Part shown: in pieces, positions 14,733 through 27,316 of the stretch | Layout: each line of letters opens with the position of its first letter | Position numbering within the stretch: position 1 is the stretch's first letter | Assembly (NCBI GenBank): GCA_005281725.1 | Contig: SSBO01000012.1 | Coordinates: 11,065,254-11,129,253 of the forward strand | Source of the DNA: Wuchereria bancrofti | Lineage: Eukaryota; Nematoda; Chromadorea; Rhabditida; Onchocercidae | DNA: 64,000 nt | Reading direction: 5' to 3' | Translations under genes and position numbers: made by a program | Notes under the pieces: generated by a model | The model's database searches: none | Told to the model about the DNA's origin: nothing | Seen by the model: only the letters and a program-made list of their open reading frames with translations

Positions 14733-15305
14733 GATTGTTTGCCTTCACTTCAATTGTTGATCAGAATAGTTTCCCAATGTACAATGGCTTAGCACTCGAC
14801 GTTTATCCTTTCTCACTTGAGCTTCTCTAAAATAGTTTCAATGTTAGAAATCGAACTGCTTTTTTAGCAGTAATTTAACAAAGCAAAATAGCTAACAATT
14901 TACTACATACAACCTGCTATTAGCAAGCGACTGCAATTGCAAAGTAATAATAACATATTTTAGGGATGTATGGGCGAAAATGCATACAAACTCGGTGATA
15001 AAACAACTAGCCATCGTTTGAAACTAAGATTCCGAATCCTGAATCCAATATCATACTTGGAACTCACTAAAATTGATTCGATTTCGGGGTAACTTTTGGT
15101 TTCCAGTCTGCAAATTCAAGAAGACTTTATCGGTGTGTCAATTATTGCTATTATATAAGTCAGTTCAGGAGACGCATCTATATAAATCCGTAAATTTCCT
15201 GTTTCAAGCAATAATTTTTGAGAAAAGTTTACAGCATTAACACCCATCCATCTGCTCTAACTAATGAAAGCACGCCTCTAATAAGGAAAACAAGGGGACA
15301 ACATG

Positions 15306-15336
15306 AAGGAGGAGGAGTAGGAGGAGACGGAGGAAA
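15306..15336. repeat. GGA-rich low-complexity tract
   Basis: Purine tract of GGA/GGAG units about 200 bases upstream of the unc-17 start. Confidence 0.8.
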
Positions 15337-15534
15337 AAAGAAAATCGACCTCATAAAATCAATTCCAATTTACTAACGCACAATTCCAACCCGGTTGGGA
15401 AATTTTTCTTTAAGACATATTCAATTCCAGTAACGGTTTCTGCTGTTCCAATCAATTCCTTCATTTTTCTGCTGGCTTAATTCATTGCTATCATCTTTGG
15501 TACTGATTGTGGTGGGAAGAATTTAACTTAAATA

Positions 15535-17300
15535 ATGGGTTTCAACGTACCAATCATCAATCGTGATAGTGACTGGTGTCGTGAATGGTTGGATCAAAGG
15601 ATCAAAGAGCCACATATACAAAAAAAGCTGGTACTTGTGATTGTTTCTATTGCTCTGCTGCTCGACAATATGCTCTATATGGTGATTGTACCGATAATCC
15701 CGAAATACCTCCGGGATATCCATGCTTATGATGTGCAATTTGTTGGGTACCATAATGAAACGAAGAAGTTGAAAAACGGTACCGTCGTTGTTCGCATGAC
15801 CGGTGGTGAAATTGACTATCTGAATGAGGATGTTGGACTTGGGTGGCTATTTGCATCGAAAGCACTTATTCAGATTTTCGTCAATCCATTTTCCGGGTAT
15901 ATTATCGACCGCATTGGTTATGAGTTCCCGATGGTTATCGGTTTATGCGTAATGTTCAGTTCAACAGCTATTTTTGCACTGGGACGAAGCTATGGTGTCT
16001 TATTTTTCGCCAGATCATTACAAGTAAGTTGACGGTATTTTCTCACTAAACTTTATTTTTTGAGAATTTATGCAATTTGGAGAAAAAACATGTTATCATT
16101 CTTAATTTCAAAATTTAAAGAATAAAAGACGTAAGATAATTCAATAAAAAGTTGCTCTATTAATGTACCAGATGTAGTTATTCGAATAATCAGTTTTAGG
16201 GATTTGGTTCCGCATTTGCTGATACTTCTGGTCTTGCGATGATTGCTGATCGTTTTACAGAAGAAAACGAACGATCAGCGGCGCTTGGTATTGCTCTGGC
16301 ATTCATATCATTCGGTAGCCTAGTGGCACCACCTTACGGCTCTATCCTCTATTCGCTAGCCGGAAAACCGATACCCTTCCTGATTTTATCCTTGATATGC
16401 CTTTTTGATGGGTTCATGGTTTTCATGGTCATTCAGCCGAAAAGCAATAACAAACAAGTGAATACAGCCGGTGAACGAATACAGGGGACACCAATGTGGC
16501 GTCTATTTATGGACAAATACATTGCCATCTGTTCAGGTGCCCTTATCATGGCAAATATTAGTTTAGCATTCTTAGAACCGACGATCACAACATGGATGAC
16601 CAGTGCTATCCCGGATACTCCGGCATGGATGGTTGGTATCATATGGTTCCCACCATTCTTCCCACATGTTCTGGGTGTTTACGTCACCGTCTGTCTCATG
16701 CACCGTTATCCGCAAAAAGAGTGGCTTTTGGCGGCGATCGGCCTAGCCATGGAAGGCTTCAGTTGTTTCGTGATACCATTCACCAACTCCGTTCTTCAAT
16801 TGATCCTGCCCTTATCAACACTATGTTTCGGAATCGCGTTAATTGACACATCGTTACTACCAATGCTCGGATACTTAGTTGACACACGTCATGTCAGCGT
16901 TTATGGTAGTGTCTACGCGATTGCTGATATCTCCTACAGTTTGGCTTATGCATTTGGGCCGATTATTGCTGGCGAGATTGTCGCAACGATGGGTTTCTTA
17001 GCCCTAAATATTATTATTTGTGTTCTGAATTTAGCTTATGCACCGGTATTATCAGTTTTGAGACAAGTCTATCTATACCAGCCATTTGAAGAGAAACAAC
17101 AGCAACAAAAACAACAACAAGCACTATTCAGTATCAATAGTAGTAGTAATGACGGTATTACCGGACAAAATTTCGATATACCACAACAACGGGGTTACGG
17201 TGCCATCCAACAGCAACATGATGAACCGGAGAATCAATGGAACCTACCAAAATATTCTGCTACTTATAAATCGGACGATCCGTTAAACGTGCAATGGTAA
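15535..17300 (+). CDS. unc-17: Vesicular acetylcholine transporter
   Basis: Two exons, 15535-16023 and 16200-17300, encode 529 residues, close to the length of C. elegans UNC-17. The protein is a 12-helix major facilitator family antiporter of synaptic vesicle membranes that exchanges lumenal protons for cytosolic acetylcholine. Family hallmarks: the N-terminus MGFNVPIINRDS; first helix LLLDNMLYMVIVPIIP with its Asp; an N-glycosylation motif (NET) in the first lumenal loop; GWLFASKALIQIFVNPFSG; RSLQGFGSAFADTSGLAMIAD across the single splice junction; and the last-helix region DISYSLAYAFGPI. The cytosolic tail has a Gln-rich stretch (about residues 435-445) and ends DDPLNVQW, close to the nematode UNC-17 tail. 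It lies on the same strand just upstream of the cha-1 coding exons. A good acceptor at 15430 suggests an upstream non-coding exon. Confidence 0.97.
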
Positions 17301-17358
17301 CGAAAAATTTCCTTCAGTGGATGATAGGATATCAAATTAGTATTTTACTAATTACTGC

Positions 17359-17391
<33 letters not shown>

Positions 17392-19338
17392 CACTATTGT
17401 TACTGTTATTTATTGCTACTGATAACTGATAAATTGTGGTTCATAAAATTGTTTCGTCTGAATCATTCCCCTGTTATTCTTTCTCCCAATGATGGTGGTA
17501 GTAACTTTTTTTTTTTAAAATAATCATCAAGCTGTGATCTCATTTCTCTGTTGCTAATGCTTGCACTTGTACATTGATGTGTGGTAGTTTTAGTTGTATC
17601 TACAAGAATAATTTTGTTTGTGTAACTGAATGAAATATAAATTTGCTTATAATAGGAGCCAAGATATTCCAGCAGTTAGGAATATTCAGTAAAAAGGAAA
17701 TTGAAGTGAGACGGAAATAAGGAAGGAACTGTGAAGAAATAACCGATGAAGCTAAGAGTAGGCGTTTGCTATGAAATGTTACAAAGTGCAGTTCCCATCA
17801 ATTCTCGATCCATTCATTCACATCAAGTGTTTATAGTAAATTTTCAATGAAAACTTTTATTAGAATATCATACAGTTCGTTTCAATGCATACAGTATATT
17901 TGATCGAAATAGAGCTCATCGCTTTCAACAGCATAATTCATTTCAAGATTTCTCGCTTTTGTCTCAACATAAATAATTTAAGAATAATTTTGAAAAATGA
18001 ATGCTGATTGACTTCGTGAGTTGGCTTTTGCCTCACATCTAATTTTTCTAGAATTTAATTCAATTCTAGTACTGATAATGGAGAGTATGAGAATGAACTT
18101 AGAGCATTGCTATGAAATTGCATCGTAAGGGTTAAGTTCCGATGTAATTGCTTGAGTTACATTTCTAATAGAAACATAAAGTGCTAAATTAATTAACTTT
18201 CAAGCACAGATAGAAGTAATGAGAAAAATTACTTAGCTATAACTTCATTTACCTCAGTTTTGATTTTCTAAGAGATTCAGATGCACTGAAATTTGCACAT
18301 CAATATTTCTTGTCAGAATTCCTTTGACCCTATCACAGTTTCGTAATGTATTTAAACTTCCTCTACATCTTCTGCTGCTTATTAATATTTGTGTGACAAT
18401 AAAAAGTTTTATGCAAGTTGCTAAAACCTGAAAATAAGTGTACTGATTGCTACCAATTAATGCACATTTTTGGACATGTTTCAGTCAAATTTCAAAATTT
18501 AAGTTCGGCTTCACAGGTTTAGCTCAAATTTTGAATCATTTACAACATTTCAACAGTCAGCAATTATGAACAAAATAATGGTGCAAACAAAATCAACAAA
18601 AAAAATTACAAATGATTATCATATAACGAAAAGAAAATATTTGATAATGATAAAAGATAGCAAACTTTCACATTTGAATTTATCAGGAAAAAAAGAGGAA
18701 GATTCATTTGTCGGGTTAAGCCAAGAATTTGATTTGTAGCTCAAGAAATACTGATAGCAAATTTTGCACCGGATTAATTAGCGAATGACTGCTTTTTGCA
18801 TACACAAAAATGTCATACCAATCAGCGATAGTGGCTCAGTGGGCCAAGAATAATAACTTTGCAATATTTCCAACCAATCCTTTTGGAACTTAGTTCAATT
18901 TTGTGGTTCCCGATTTTGTTCGCTAAATTTAATCTTAATTTTTAGATTATCTCTTTAAATTTTAGCACTATAATATAAAAATTATTTTCCGGAAACATTT
19001 CTACAGTTTGATTGAAATACATGCAGCTGTTAATTGTTGTTGCAGTTCAGAGAGAAGAGTAAAAATGGACCTATGAATTAATGAATTATAATAAATTTTG
19101 GACTTTGAACTTTAAATTTTAAAATTAAACTGACAGATTGGAATTTTTGTTTCCCAAACTATTTTTCAAATTCAATGAAAAGTGAGGGGTCACCGGAGAG
19201 ATTGAATAAAAAAATACACACTTGATTTCGGAGACTTGAAAAATCTTAAAAATTTCATTTTATTTTGTTAAATGCTTATGGTAGCCATTTGATAAGAGAT
19301 TGGAAAATTCACCACAATTAAATATTGCCAAGTTGCAG
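17301..19338 (+). other. unc-17 3' UTR and rest of the expected first cha-1 intron
   Basis: No open frame with splice support was seen. The stretch starts with the (ATT)n tract and a poly-T run and ends at the acceptor AAGTTGCAG (19338), which opens the exon carrying the cha-1 ATG. If cha-1 shares its first exon with unc-17 as in C. elegans, all of 15431-19338 is intronic for cha-1. Confidence 0.5.
17359..17391. repeat. (ATT)n microsatellite after unc-17
   Basis: About eleven ATT units in the probable unc-17 3' UTR, i.e. within the expected first intron of cha-1. Confidence 0.9.
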
Positions 19339-19350
19339 CATTGGTCAGTA

Positions 19351-22300
19351 ATGGGTGATAAAAGATGTACCACTGATAAACAAAACTCAACAAATGATTG
19401 GTATGAGGTAAGATTAGTTCCTTTCCATTTTTTTCGTCCTCAATTCTTTGGCAACTTAGAAATTCAGAAGAAAAAAATTTTTCTCCTATTTTTATGATTC
19501 AAATAATACAAGTAAAAATAGTTACAGTAGAATTTTCCGGGACTGATAAGTAAAATGCAAGAATTAATATTCGAATTAGTACACTGTTAAAAATCGATTC
19601 CTTAGCTCTATCATAACAAAGGCGACATTTATAATATCAAATTCAAAACTAAGTCCCGTGTTTCATAGTTGAAAACAAGGAATAAAAAGTGGTAAAACTA
19701 GATTTAAAGTGTAAACACAAAAGGCAACCTGTAAAAATTGTTCGATTCCACCATTTGCACCATCGTTTACTTCGTACCGTTGTGCACATCTGTTCTTAGC
19801 TTTATTTAATTAAAGTTGTTTAATTTTAATTGATTAGTTTTTGCGTGATTGGCAAAATAGACTTTTCGAGAAAATAAGTTTTAGATGATTTAAGATTCTC
19901 GAAATATTGAAAAATGATATGATACATTGCCAGAAAAGATCTGCTCATTGTAGCAATCAATTAGAAGAGAACTAATTATACAAAAATTAATATTTTGTGG
20001 ATGAAAAATCTGGAATTTTGGCTTTTGATTTTTGTGCCATGTAAGTTTTCATTATCAATTTAGTATTAAAAAATGAGAATCTCAAGAAATGGCCTGCACT
20101 TTTGCATTTTTTATATTTATAAATGTAATAAACTGAGCGATAATATATGGAATGCTTATCAGCAACAGCCAATAATGCAAAAATAAAAGATTTTTAGGGA
20201 TGACAATATGAGTTTGTTATCTGATGTCAGAGAATTTTCATTAAAATTTGCTTGATATCTGGAAAGTAGCTTTGATGACAAATTACTCTAGGGAACGATG
20301 GAAAAGCGATTCGTAACACTGATTTTTCTATTTAAAAATCTCTTTATAGTACCCAGTGATTGAAATTCATTTATTTGATGCTACTTTTTCCAGTGTTAAA
20401 TTGTCCACTTATCGAAATTTATTCCAGTATTGAATATCTTCCTTATTCCAATTTCACTTATGTGTTTAAGAATAAATTCAAATAGATCTTTAAATTTTGT
20501 GAATAGACGGCCAAGAATTTCGGAAACAGAGGTTATGCAGTTGTTTAGCATTAAAGTCAGATAATATTATTCACAAGATTTTCCATTTGTAAATTTAAGT
20601 ATTTTTTAAACTAGCCTGCATTTTAAACTGTCGATTGTATAAAAGAGTATTTGAAAAAAGAAGGAGCGAAGACTGTTAAGCAAAAATTTCGGAATTGCTT
20701 GTGCATCGAGAAGTGTACAGGATAGTTAACGAAGAAAAGCTGTTGTAGATAGTAAAAATGCTGCTCATAAAAGCTTTTCAAAGTAAACAACGTCTGTTTC
20801 TGCATTCATCTAACATATTTAAAATTTTGTGTATCAATCCTACATGCAGGCAAGCAACAACAACTATTCATCCGCATGTTCAGAAGGCGAGTCTGAGAAA
20901 TCTTAACGTTTTCTTTTTTTGAAGTTTTAAATTATAATTTCAAGTGAGGAGAAAGAGACTATGAGCTTCTAACTAGTAAATAAACAATCGCTGCATCCTT
21001 ACTAAATAAAGTATCATAGGAGCTTCCTCTGTCTTCCAAAAATGTCGCAGCAAGCTAGCTCATTCAGTTTCCAGTCTTTGTGTTTCTATTACTAAAAGTG
21101 AAGTGGAAATCTAAAGTCATATGACTTTGAAATCAACTAATGAATGCATCCGCAATTACTCTGTCATGGGTTAAGTGACATAGGTTAGAAGAAAACATTT
21201 AGAATTTGATTGAAAGTAATACAATTTCTGCAGGTTGCAACAATAGAATTATAGGAAAAAAGAGAATTTTCAAATTAGACTAGAACATTCGTTTTTCTTT
21301 CTTTTTACCGTGGATTGCTATTTTCCAGAATTCTATCCCAAAGCCACCGGTGCCTGCACTGGAACATACCCTTAAACGATACTTAGAATATGCATCAGTA
21401 GTGGCTAACAATGACAAAGCGAGGATATCACATACTGAAAAAGCAGTTGCTGAATTTAGAAATATTGGAGAAAGATTACAAGAAAAACTTGAAAAAATAG
21501 CAAATGAAGAAGATAATTGGGTAAGTCCAAGAAAAATTTCTGAAGAGAGAGAAATTTCTGTACTTTAATTTTAGCAGTTAAAGTGCTAATGGAAATTCTT
21601 CATGCAGAATCTGACATAATACAAAAGATTCGTCGGTTGTATTTTTGGTTGTTGCAAAAGTCCATAACAGTCCATCAAATCCTTTGCACGATATTTTGAA
21701 ATGATTAAGAAGACTAAATAACTTTTTGCTTATGTCACTCTCCTTTTTTTCTTTAAAAATTAAAAAAAAATTTTTAAATTAGAAATAGTTCGGTATTTTT
21801 TAGATCAACCAATTCTGGTTACCACAAATGTACTTAAAAGTGAGACTTCCATTACCAGTAAATTCTAATCCAGCTTATATTTTTCCGCAACAGAATTTCA
21901 ACAGTTTGGACGAACAATTGAGGTAATTTTAGGAGCATCTGAAATTATGCAATTAAGAAGCTTTGTAATTTTTTGAATTTCAGCTATATTATTAAAATTT
22001 CGTTTTTTCCAGCTATATTATTACTTTTTTTTCAGTTACATATCTTCGCTTATTCGTGGATTTTGTGATTATAAAGACTTGATCGACAGGTAAGAAAGAT
22101 GTGTATAATTTTTTTGAAATTTTCGGAATTCTCCCAGAGTAATTAACTCTGTTCATGAATCTCAGAATTAATTTCATATATTGCTTACGTAAGGGAAACT
22201 ATTCCCCAAAAAATTAAACATAAACATGAATTATTAATTGATATCGAGCTAAGCAGCTTTTTTTATCAAATATGAGGAATAGTAATTACTTTTAGTGCGA

Positions 22301-25300
22301 TATTCGACCGTTGTTTTTAGACAGGCTTTAGAAGTCTAAAATATACATAGGCTACCTGACGAAATGGTTATATTTAGGTAAGTTGTAGAGAATACAAGGA
22401 TATTAGCATCAAAAGGATGGCTGCCCAACCAATCCTCCAAATTTTTCTTTTTCAACTTATCAACTGATCGAATAAAAATTTAGGATGGAAAAAATCTAAT
22501 AACAATAATAATTAATAACAATAAATAATAACAATAATAATAATAAATAATAATAATAGCAACAATAGTAACGATAATACCAATAATAGCAACGATAACA
22601 ATAACTACCCATTGCAATAGGGGAACTTGCAATATTTTATTTATGAAGGAAATTTTTCAAAGTTTAAGATTAAGGAAAGAAATGACGTTTGAACTTGAAA
22701 CTAGCTTACTGGAAAGAAGAAGACAAGGGAAAGTTTGCAGAAAATTAATTTCGCGAGAGGTTTCAACAGGTCGTGATAAGGTACAAATGTGTATGGAACA
22801 ATACGATCGAATGTTTCGCTGTTACCGTGAGCCATGTACTCCGGTAGACATTCTGCATTACAAACCGATTGTTAACGGAAATGAAGGGATCAATTGCAAG
22901 GAACATATACTCGTGATGTGCAATAATCAGGCAGATTTACGCAACAATTACTTTTTTCATTGCTCAATTATTGAAAAACTTGAAAAATGAATAAAAAAGG
23001 AAAAATAAAAACACTAGGAATTAACTGACAATATTTTCTGCCAAGTTAAGATCTATCCAAGTTTTGTTATTCGACTTCATATCATTCTTGATCCAAATAG
23101 ATCAAATTTTGTACCCTAATTGATGTGGCAGTCATCGATAACAGATATGCTTCCCGCGATTTTGGCTATAGGCAAATTCTTCCTGTTTATGTTGCGGATG
23201 AAAGCTCTTACAGAACTGTTTGAATTCAAGAATCATTGATATGTAAATATGGAAGTGTATTACTATTCAAGTAAAAATAATAGATCCATGTACAGACATT
23301 TGTCGTATTCACTCGGCTTAACGGTGTTTTACTGTCACAAGCCGAAATAGCGAAGCAACTGGAAAAGGTGATTGAAATGAGCAGAAGTGACGATAAGATG
23401 AAGGATGTTATTATTGCTGGTGGTAGTGCAGGTGATCGTGATGATGCTGCTAAATTTTGGAGTTTAATGAAAGAAGGTTTGATGATAAAGATTACTTAAA
23501 TGCTGAAATTTGTAAAAAGCTGTAATTGTGTGCAAAATTATATGTACGTTTACATATTTCTTTAAAAAATAATGCCAATTTTCATCCATTTTATTTAGTA
23601 ATTTTAATTTGAAATGTCGCAAATTGAAAGATATGCTATTTTTAGTAGGAATTTTAATGAATATTTAGATAAACAGAATCTGGAAGCATTAAATTGGATC
23701 CAATCTGCTTCATTTGGGGTTTGCATCGATACTCGTAGCGAAATAAAATGGTCTGAAAACTATGAGAATAACCTGGCATATCGTGGAATGTATTTATTAC
23801 ACGGTTTTGGGAGCAAGTCAATAGGTTTGAATCGATGGTATGACATGACCATACAGGTGAGGACCGTCCCCCAGTTCAAAATGTGTTTCAGCTGCCGAAA
23901 TATTTTTCGTTTCAGTTTGTTAAAGCTGAAAAGGTAATTTTGTCCAAAATAATGATCATTTAACTGATTAATCATAATCGCTTGTGTAATTTAACATTCT
24001 CGAAATCCAATAACTAACATATTTTTAATTTTCTGATCTTAAGAATTTCCTCTAAATTTTATAAACTATTCAAAAAGCTTTTTGAACAGATTATTGTTGC
24101 GAGTGACGGTACAAATGGATTGTGCATTGAACATTCAGTTGCTGAAGGGATTGTACTCATAAACCTGGTGGAATATGTTATGCAATTTATAAAGCGGAAC
24201 AAGGGACAGCAAATGGTATGCTAAATATCTCGCCCCATTTGAGTTTATTTCTTCGTTTTAAATTCAATTTTAATTTTTTTGTAAAGCAATTCCATCTTTA
24301 TAACTCCTAGCATTGCCGGATGTGTGGAATGTTCTTTTTTTTATTGTATGCTTTAATTTAAAATATTTTTGATAATTTTCCAGTGGGATAATGCGAAGAG
24401 CATAACACCACTGCAGCTTCACTGGACTGTATCGTCAGATGCCAGATCGCTTCTACAAAAACAAATTGAAGTCTTCGATGAGTGAGTAAACTTTTTTATC
24501 TTATAATTATAAAGTTGATTTGAAACAAAAAAAGAGGGAACTAGGTTGGAAAATTGGGAAATAAATCAAAATTCAAAATCGTTGAAGTGGAAAACGATAC
24601 TTGATTTGTAATCTTATATTAATATCTCTGACCAGATAACTATAAGCAAGCATATCGAATCCAAAAATAATCTGTGCATTTTGCGATCACAGAAAATGGT
24701 GCTTAGTGTTTACATTAATCTTTCTAGTTTGTGCTTGCACATCTTAAATTTATCTTTTTTTTTTGTAGCTTGGCGAATGACTTGGACTTGCAAGTGTTAA
24801 TTTTTGATGGATTTGGAAAAGAATTCATAAAATCATGCAATATCAGTCCGGATGGTTTTGTTCAACTGGTAATGCAATTTGCTTATTACAGGTTTGCTTT
24901 GATGAATTAATTCGAATGCTTGTTCAATCAGATATTTGCATATTTTATTAATAAATATATGCACAACATAATCATGTCTTTACGTTCTGTGAAATGTTGC
25001 TTAAACAGAAATTTTCCCGGAAAATTCCACGAATTGGAAAACACATTTTACATTTTGCATGTAGATTACACGGACACTTAGTGTCAACATACGAAAGTGC
25101 GTCCATTCGACGATTTCGTTATGGTCGTGTAGATAATATTCGTGCTGCAACACCGGAAGCATTACGATGGGTAGAAGCAATGCAGATGAAAAATAAAACA
25201 CGAGTATGTATTTAAATTTAAAACTAACTTTTAAAGTTATTTCGTGAAGTTTTAAGACGGCAAATTACACTTAAAAGATGACTGCATTAGTATTCCCGAA

Positions 25301-25926
25301 AACATGAGGATATATTTCAGGATGAGAAACAAAAACTTTTTGTGGGAGCAGTGAAGAGACAAGCAGAAATTACACTTGAGGTACGCTGCTTATTGAACTT
25401 ACCAATTGTGACAGAGAATATGCACCATTTCTGATTCACTGCTAAATTCAAGAAAGCTTCAATTTTACAATTATAAATTCTTAAAAGCTTTGCAGAATGT
25501 AACTGGTCATGGCATCGATAATCATTTATGCGCTCTTCACTCTCTTGCTAAGGAGGAAGTGAAAGAAGGTTTGATGCAGAAAATGCCAGATATCTTTCTG
25601 GATCCGACATGGATAGAAACCATGCGATTTCCACTATCAACAAGCCAGGTTTGTCAATCACTCTTAAGTATGTGTGGATGTTTCTTTTTTTTTGTAAACA
25701 GCATGGAATAGAAGAATTGCAGGTAACAACCACTGCCTCAATTAGCGACACATATCTCTGTTATGGGCCGGTCGTTAAGGATGGCTATGGTTGTTCATAC
25801 AACATTCAACCACATTCAATCATCTTTGCGCCATCCTCATTTAAAAGTTGTCTTACAACAAATTCTCAATACTTTAAGAAATCATTGGTTGATTCATTGT
25901 ATGATATCCAAGCGCTAATTACGTAA
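19351..25926 (+). CDS. cha-1: Choline O-acetyltransferase
   Basis: Exons: 19339-19407 (ATG at 19351), 21329-21520, 21804-21922, 22036-22089, 22351-22377, 22741-22930, 23296-23476, 23669-23856, 24090-24215, 24384-24481, 24769-24891, 25065-25203, 25321-25380, 25496-25648, 25702-25926. They give 643 residues in continuous phase. The enzyme makes acetylcholine from choline and acetyl-CoA in cholinergic neurons and belongs to the choline/carnitine acyltransferase family. Seen: the N-terminal motif [16 protein letters not shown]; catalytic His about 351 in [22 protein letters not shown]; the late motif [28 protein letters not shown]; and the C-terminal block [23 protein letters not shown]. The 27-nt exon and the first-exon start are the least certain parts. 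One intron (22931-23295) appears to start with GC. Position directly after unc-17 supports the call. Confidence 0.95.
22497..22612. repeat. AAT/AAC-rich low-complexity tract
   Basis: Imperfect AATAAC/AAT repeats in a cha-1 intron, directly upstream of exon 22741-22930. Confidence 0.85.
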
Positions 25927-27316
25927 CCAATTATCAATATCGATAAGGAATTTTAGATGAAAGATGATACAACCAATAGTGGTATGTCTGATTACTTTAC
26001 GTTTTGAACACCTTAGAGAACGTTTTGCACTTCAAATGATCAAGTGCTAGAAAAACTTAGAACCACCTAAGTTTAAGGGTTAATATCGTGGAGTAACAAG
26101 TAGTTTGGAAAAAATAGCAAGAAGTTTAGAATTTTAACTAATTTGAAATATGTTGAGATTTTCAACGATATTTGCATAGTTATAAAACAAGATTATCCAA
26201 TATCAAAAAAAAATACGGCAACTTTTGCTACTTATCCGTTTATCTGATTTATGGAATTGAAATTTTAACAAAGTCGGCATATTATTTACATATTATTTAT
26301 ATTATCATATTTTTTGCAAGTTACTTATATTACAATCTGTCAAACTCAGTAAGTTGTAATGTTTATTTCTTGTGCATAGCATAGTGGTTCTTCGACCTTA
26401 GAACTGAAATTACGGATTCCTTTCCTTGATTGAATTCAATTTAACCTTTATTCGTTTTGGTAGACATGTATAACACGTCTATAATATTTTTGTTCAGCAA
26501 TAATCTTATGTGAGCATAATTTGCTCATTGTGATTCTGGACAAATAGCTATTATCAATGCAAAATTTAATATTTGCGCAATTTTTTATATGTATTCAGAT
26601 TGTTCATCATTGCTTGTTGTAGTTAATCGATAGATGTTTGCGAATCTCCTGTGTGATATTATTGATTAGTTAATTAATTAATTAGTCGAGCAGTTGTACT
26701 ACCACCATCTATAGTTTGATAATACCGAATAAGTGACTCAACAAATTTCATATCAGTTACACTATATTAAATTGTAATGCTGTAATCAGTTAAGTGAATT
26801 TTGAAGACGGTCCATGCACAAACCCCTTTGTCCAGCTTACAGTAATGGCATACTTTGAAGCATAAAGTAATCACTCATGTTTGGTTAGTCTTTGTTAAGA
26901 AAGGTGGATTTAAATAATTGCATAATCGCAGTCTTATGGACATTCTATGTCTTTTAATGGAATACCTTTTGGTATTTTTATTCATTCATTTGCATCTAGT
27001 ACTAATCATACAGTTGAGTGGAAGCTATCGTTGTAACGAGTTCAAATTTCAAATTGCTTCGCGGTAATTGCCTTTCTTCGTCCATTTGTGGCAGTTGAAT
27101 TTTCGGAACACTGTCATCTTCCCTCCTTTCTGGAATAGAATTCTATCTCATCATCTAAACAAAAATTTGATTTGTGTAACTTCTGCAATCAATTAAATAA
27201 ATTTTGATGCATTAAATATGATATTTCAGTTTACATACAGTGGTTCTACAAGTTTACGCATGAAGTTGGAACGAGTTAAATACTTAAAGTCAGCTCTGAA
27301 AATTATTTTTTCTCAT
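25927..27316. other. Tail-to-tail spacer between cha-1 and the - strand gene
   Basis: AT-rich, with only short frames. It presumably contains the two 3' UTRs. No repeat or RNA gene was recognised. Confidence 0.5.

Larger units (their letters stand above)
3730..15430. other. 11.7-kb gene-poor block upstream of the cholinergic locus
   Basis: Only short, AT-rich open frames without matching splice sites occur here, plus a low-complexity Lys/Glu-rich frame on the - strand near 10.7-11.1 kb caused by a CTTT-rich tract. The left end probably holds the RASSF 3' UTR. The right end probably holds the promoter and the non-coding first exon expected for unc-17 and cha-1, which cannot be fixed from sequence alone. 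A good acceptor, TTCAATTCCAG, ends at 15430, 104 bases before the unc-17 ATG. Simple repeats inside are listed separately. Confidence 0.5.
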
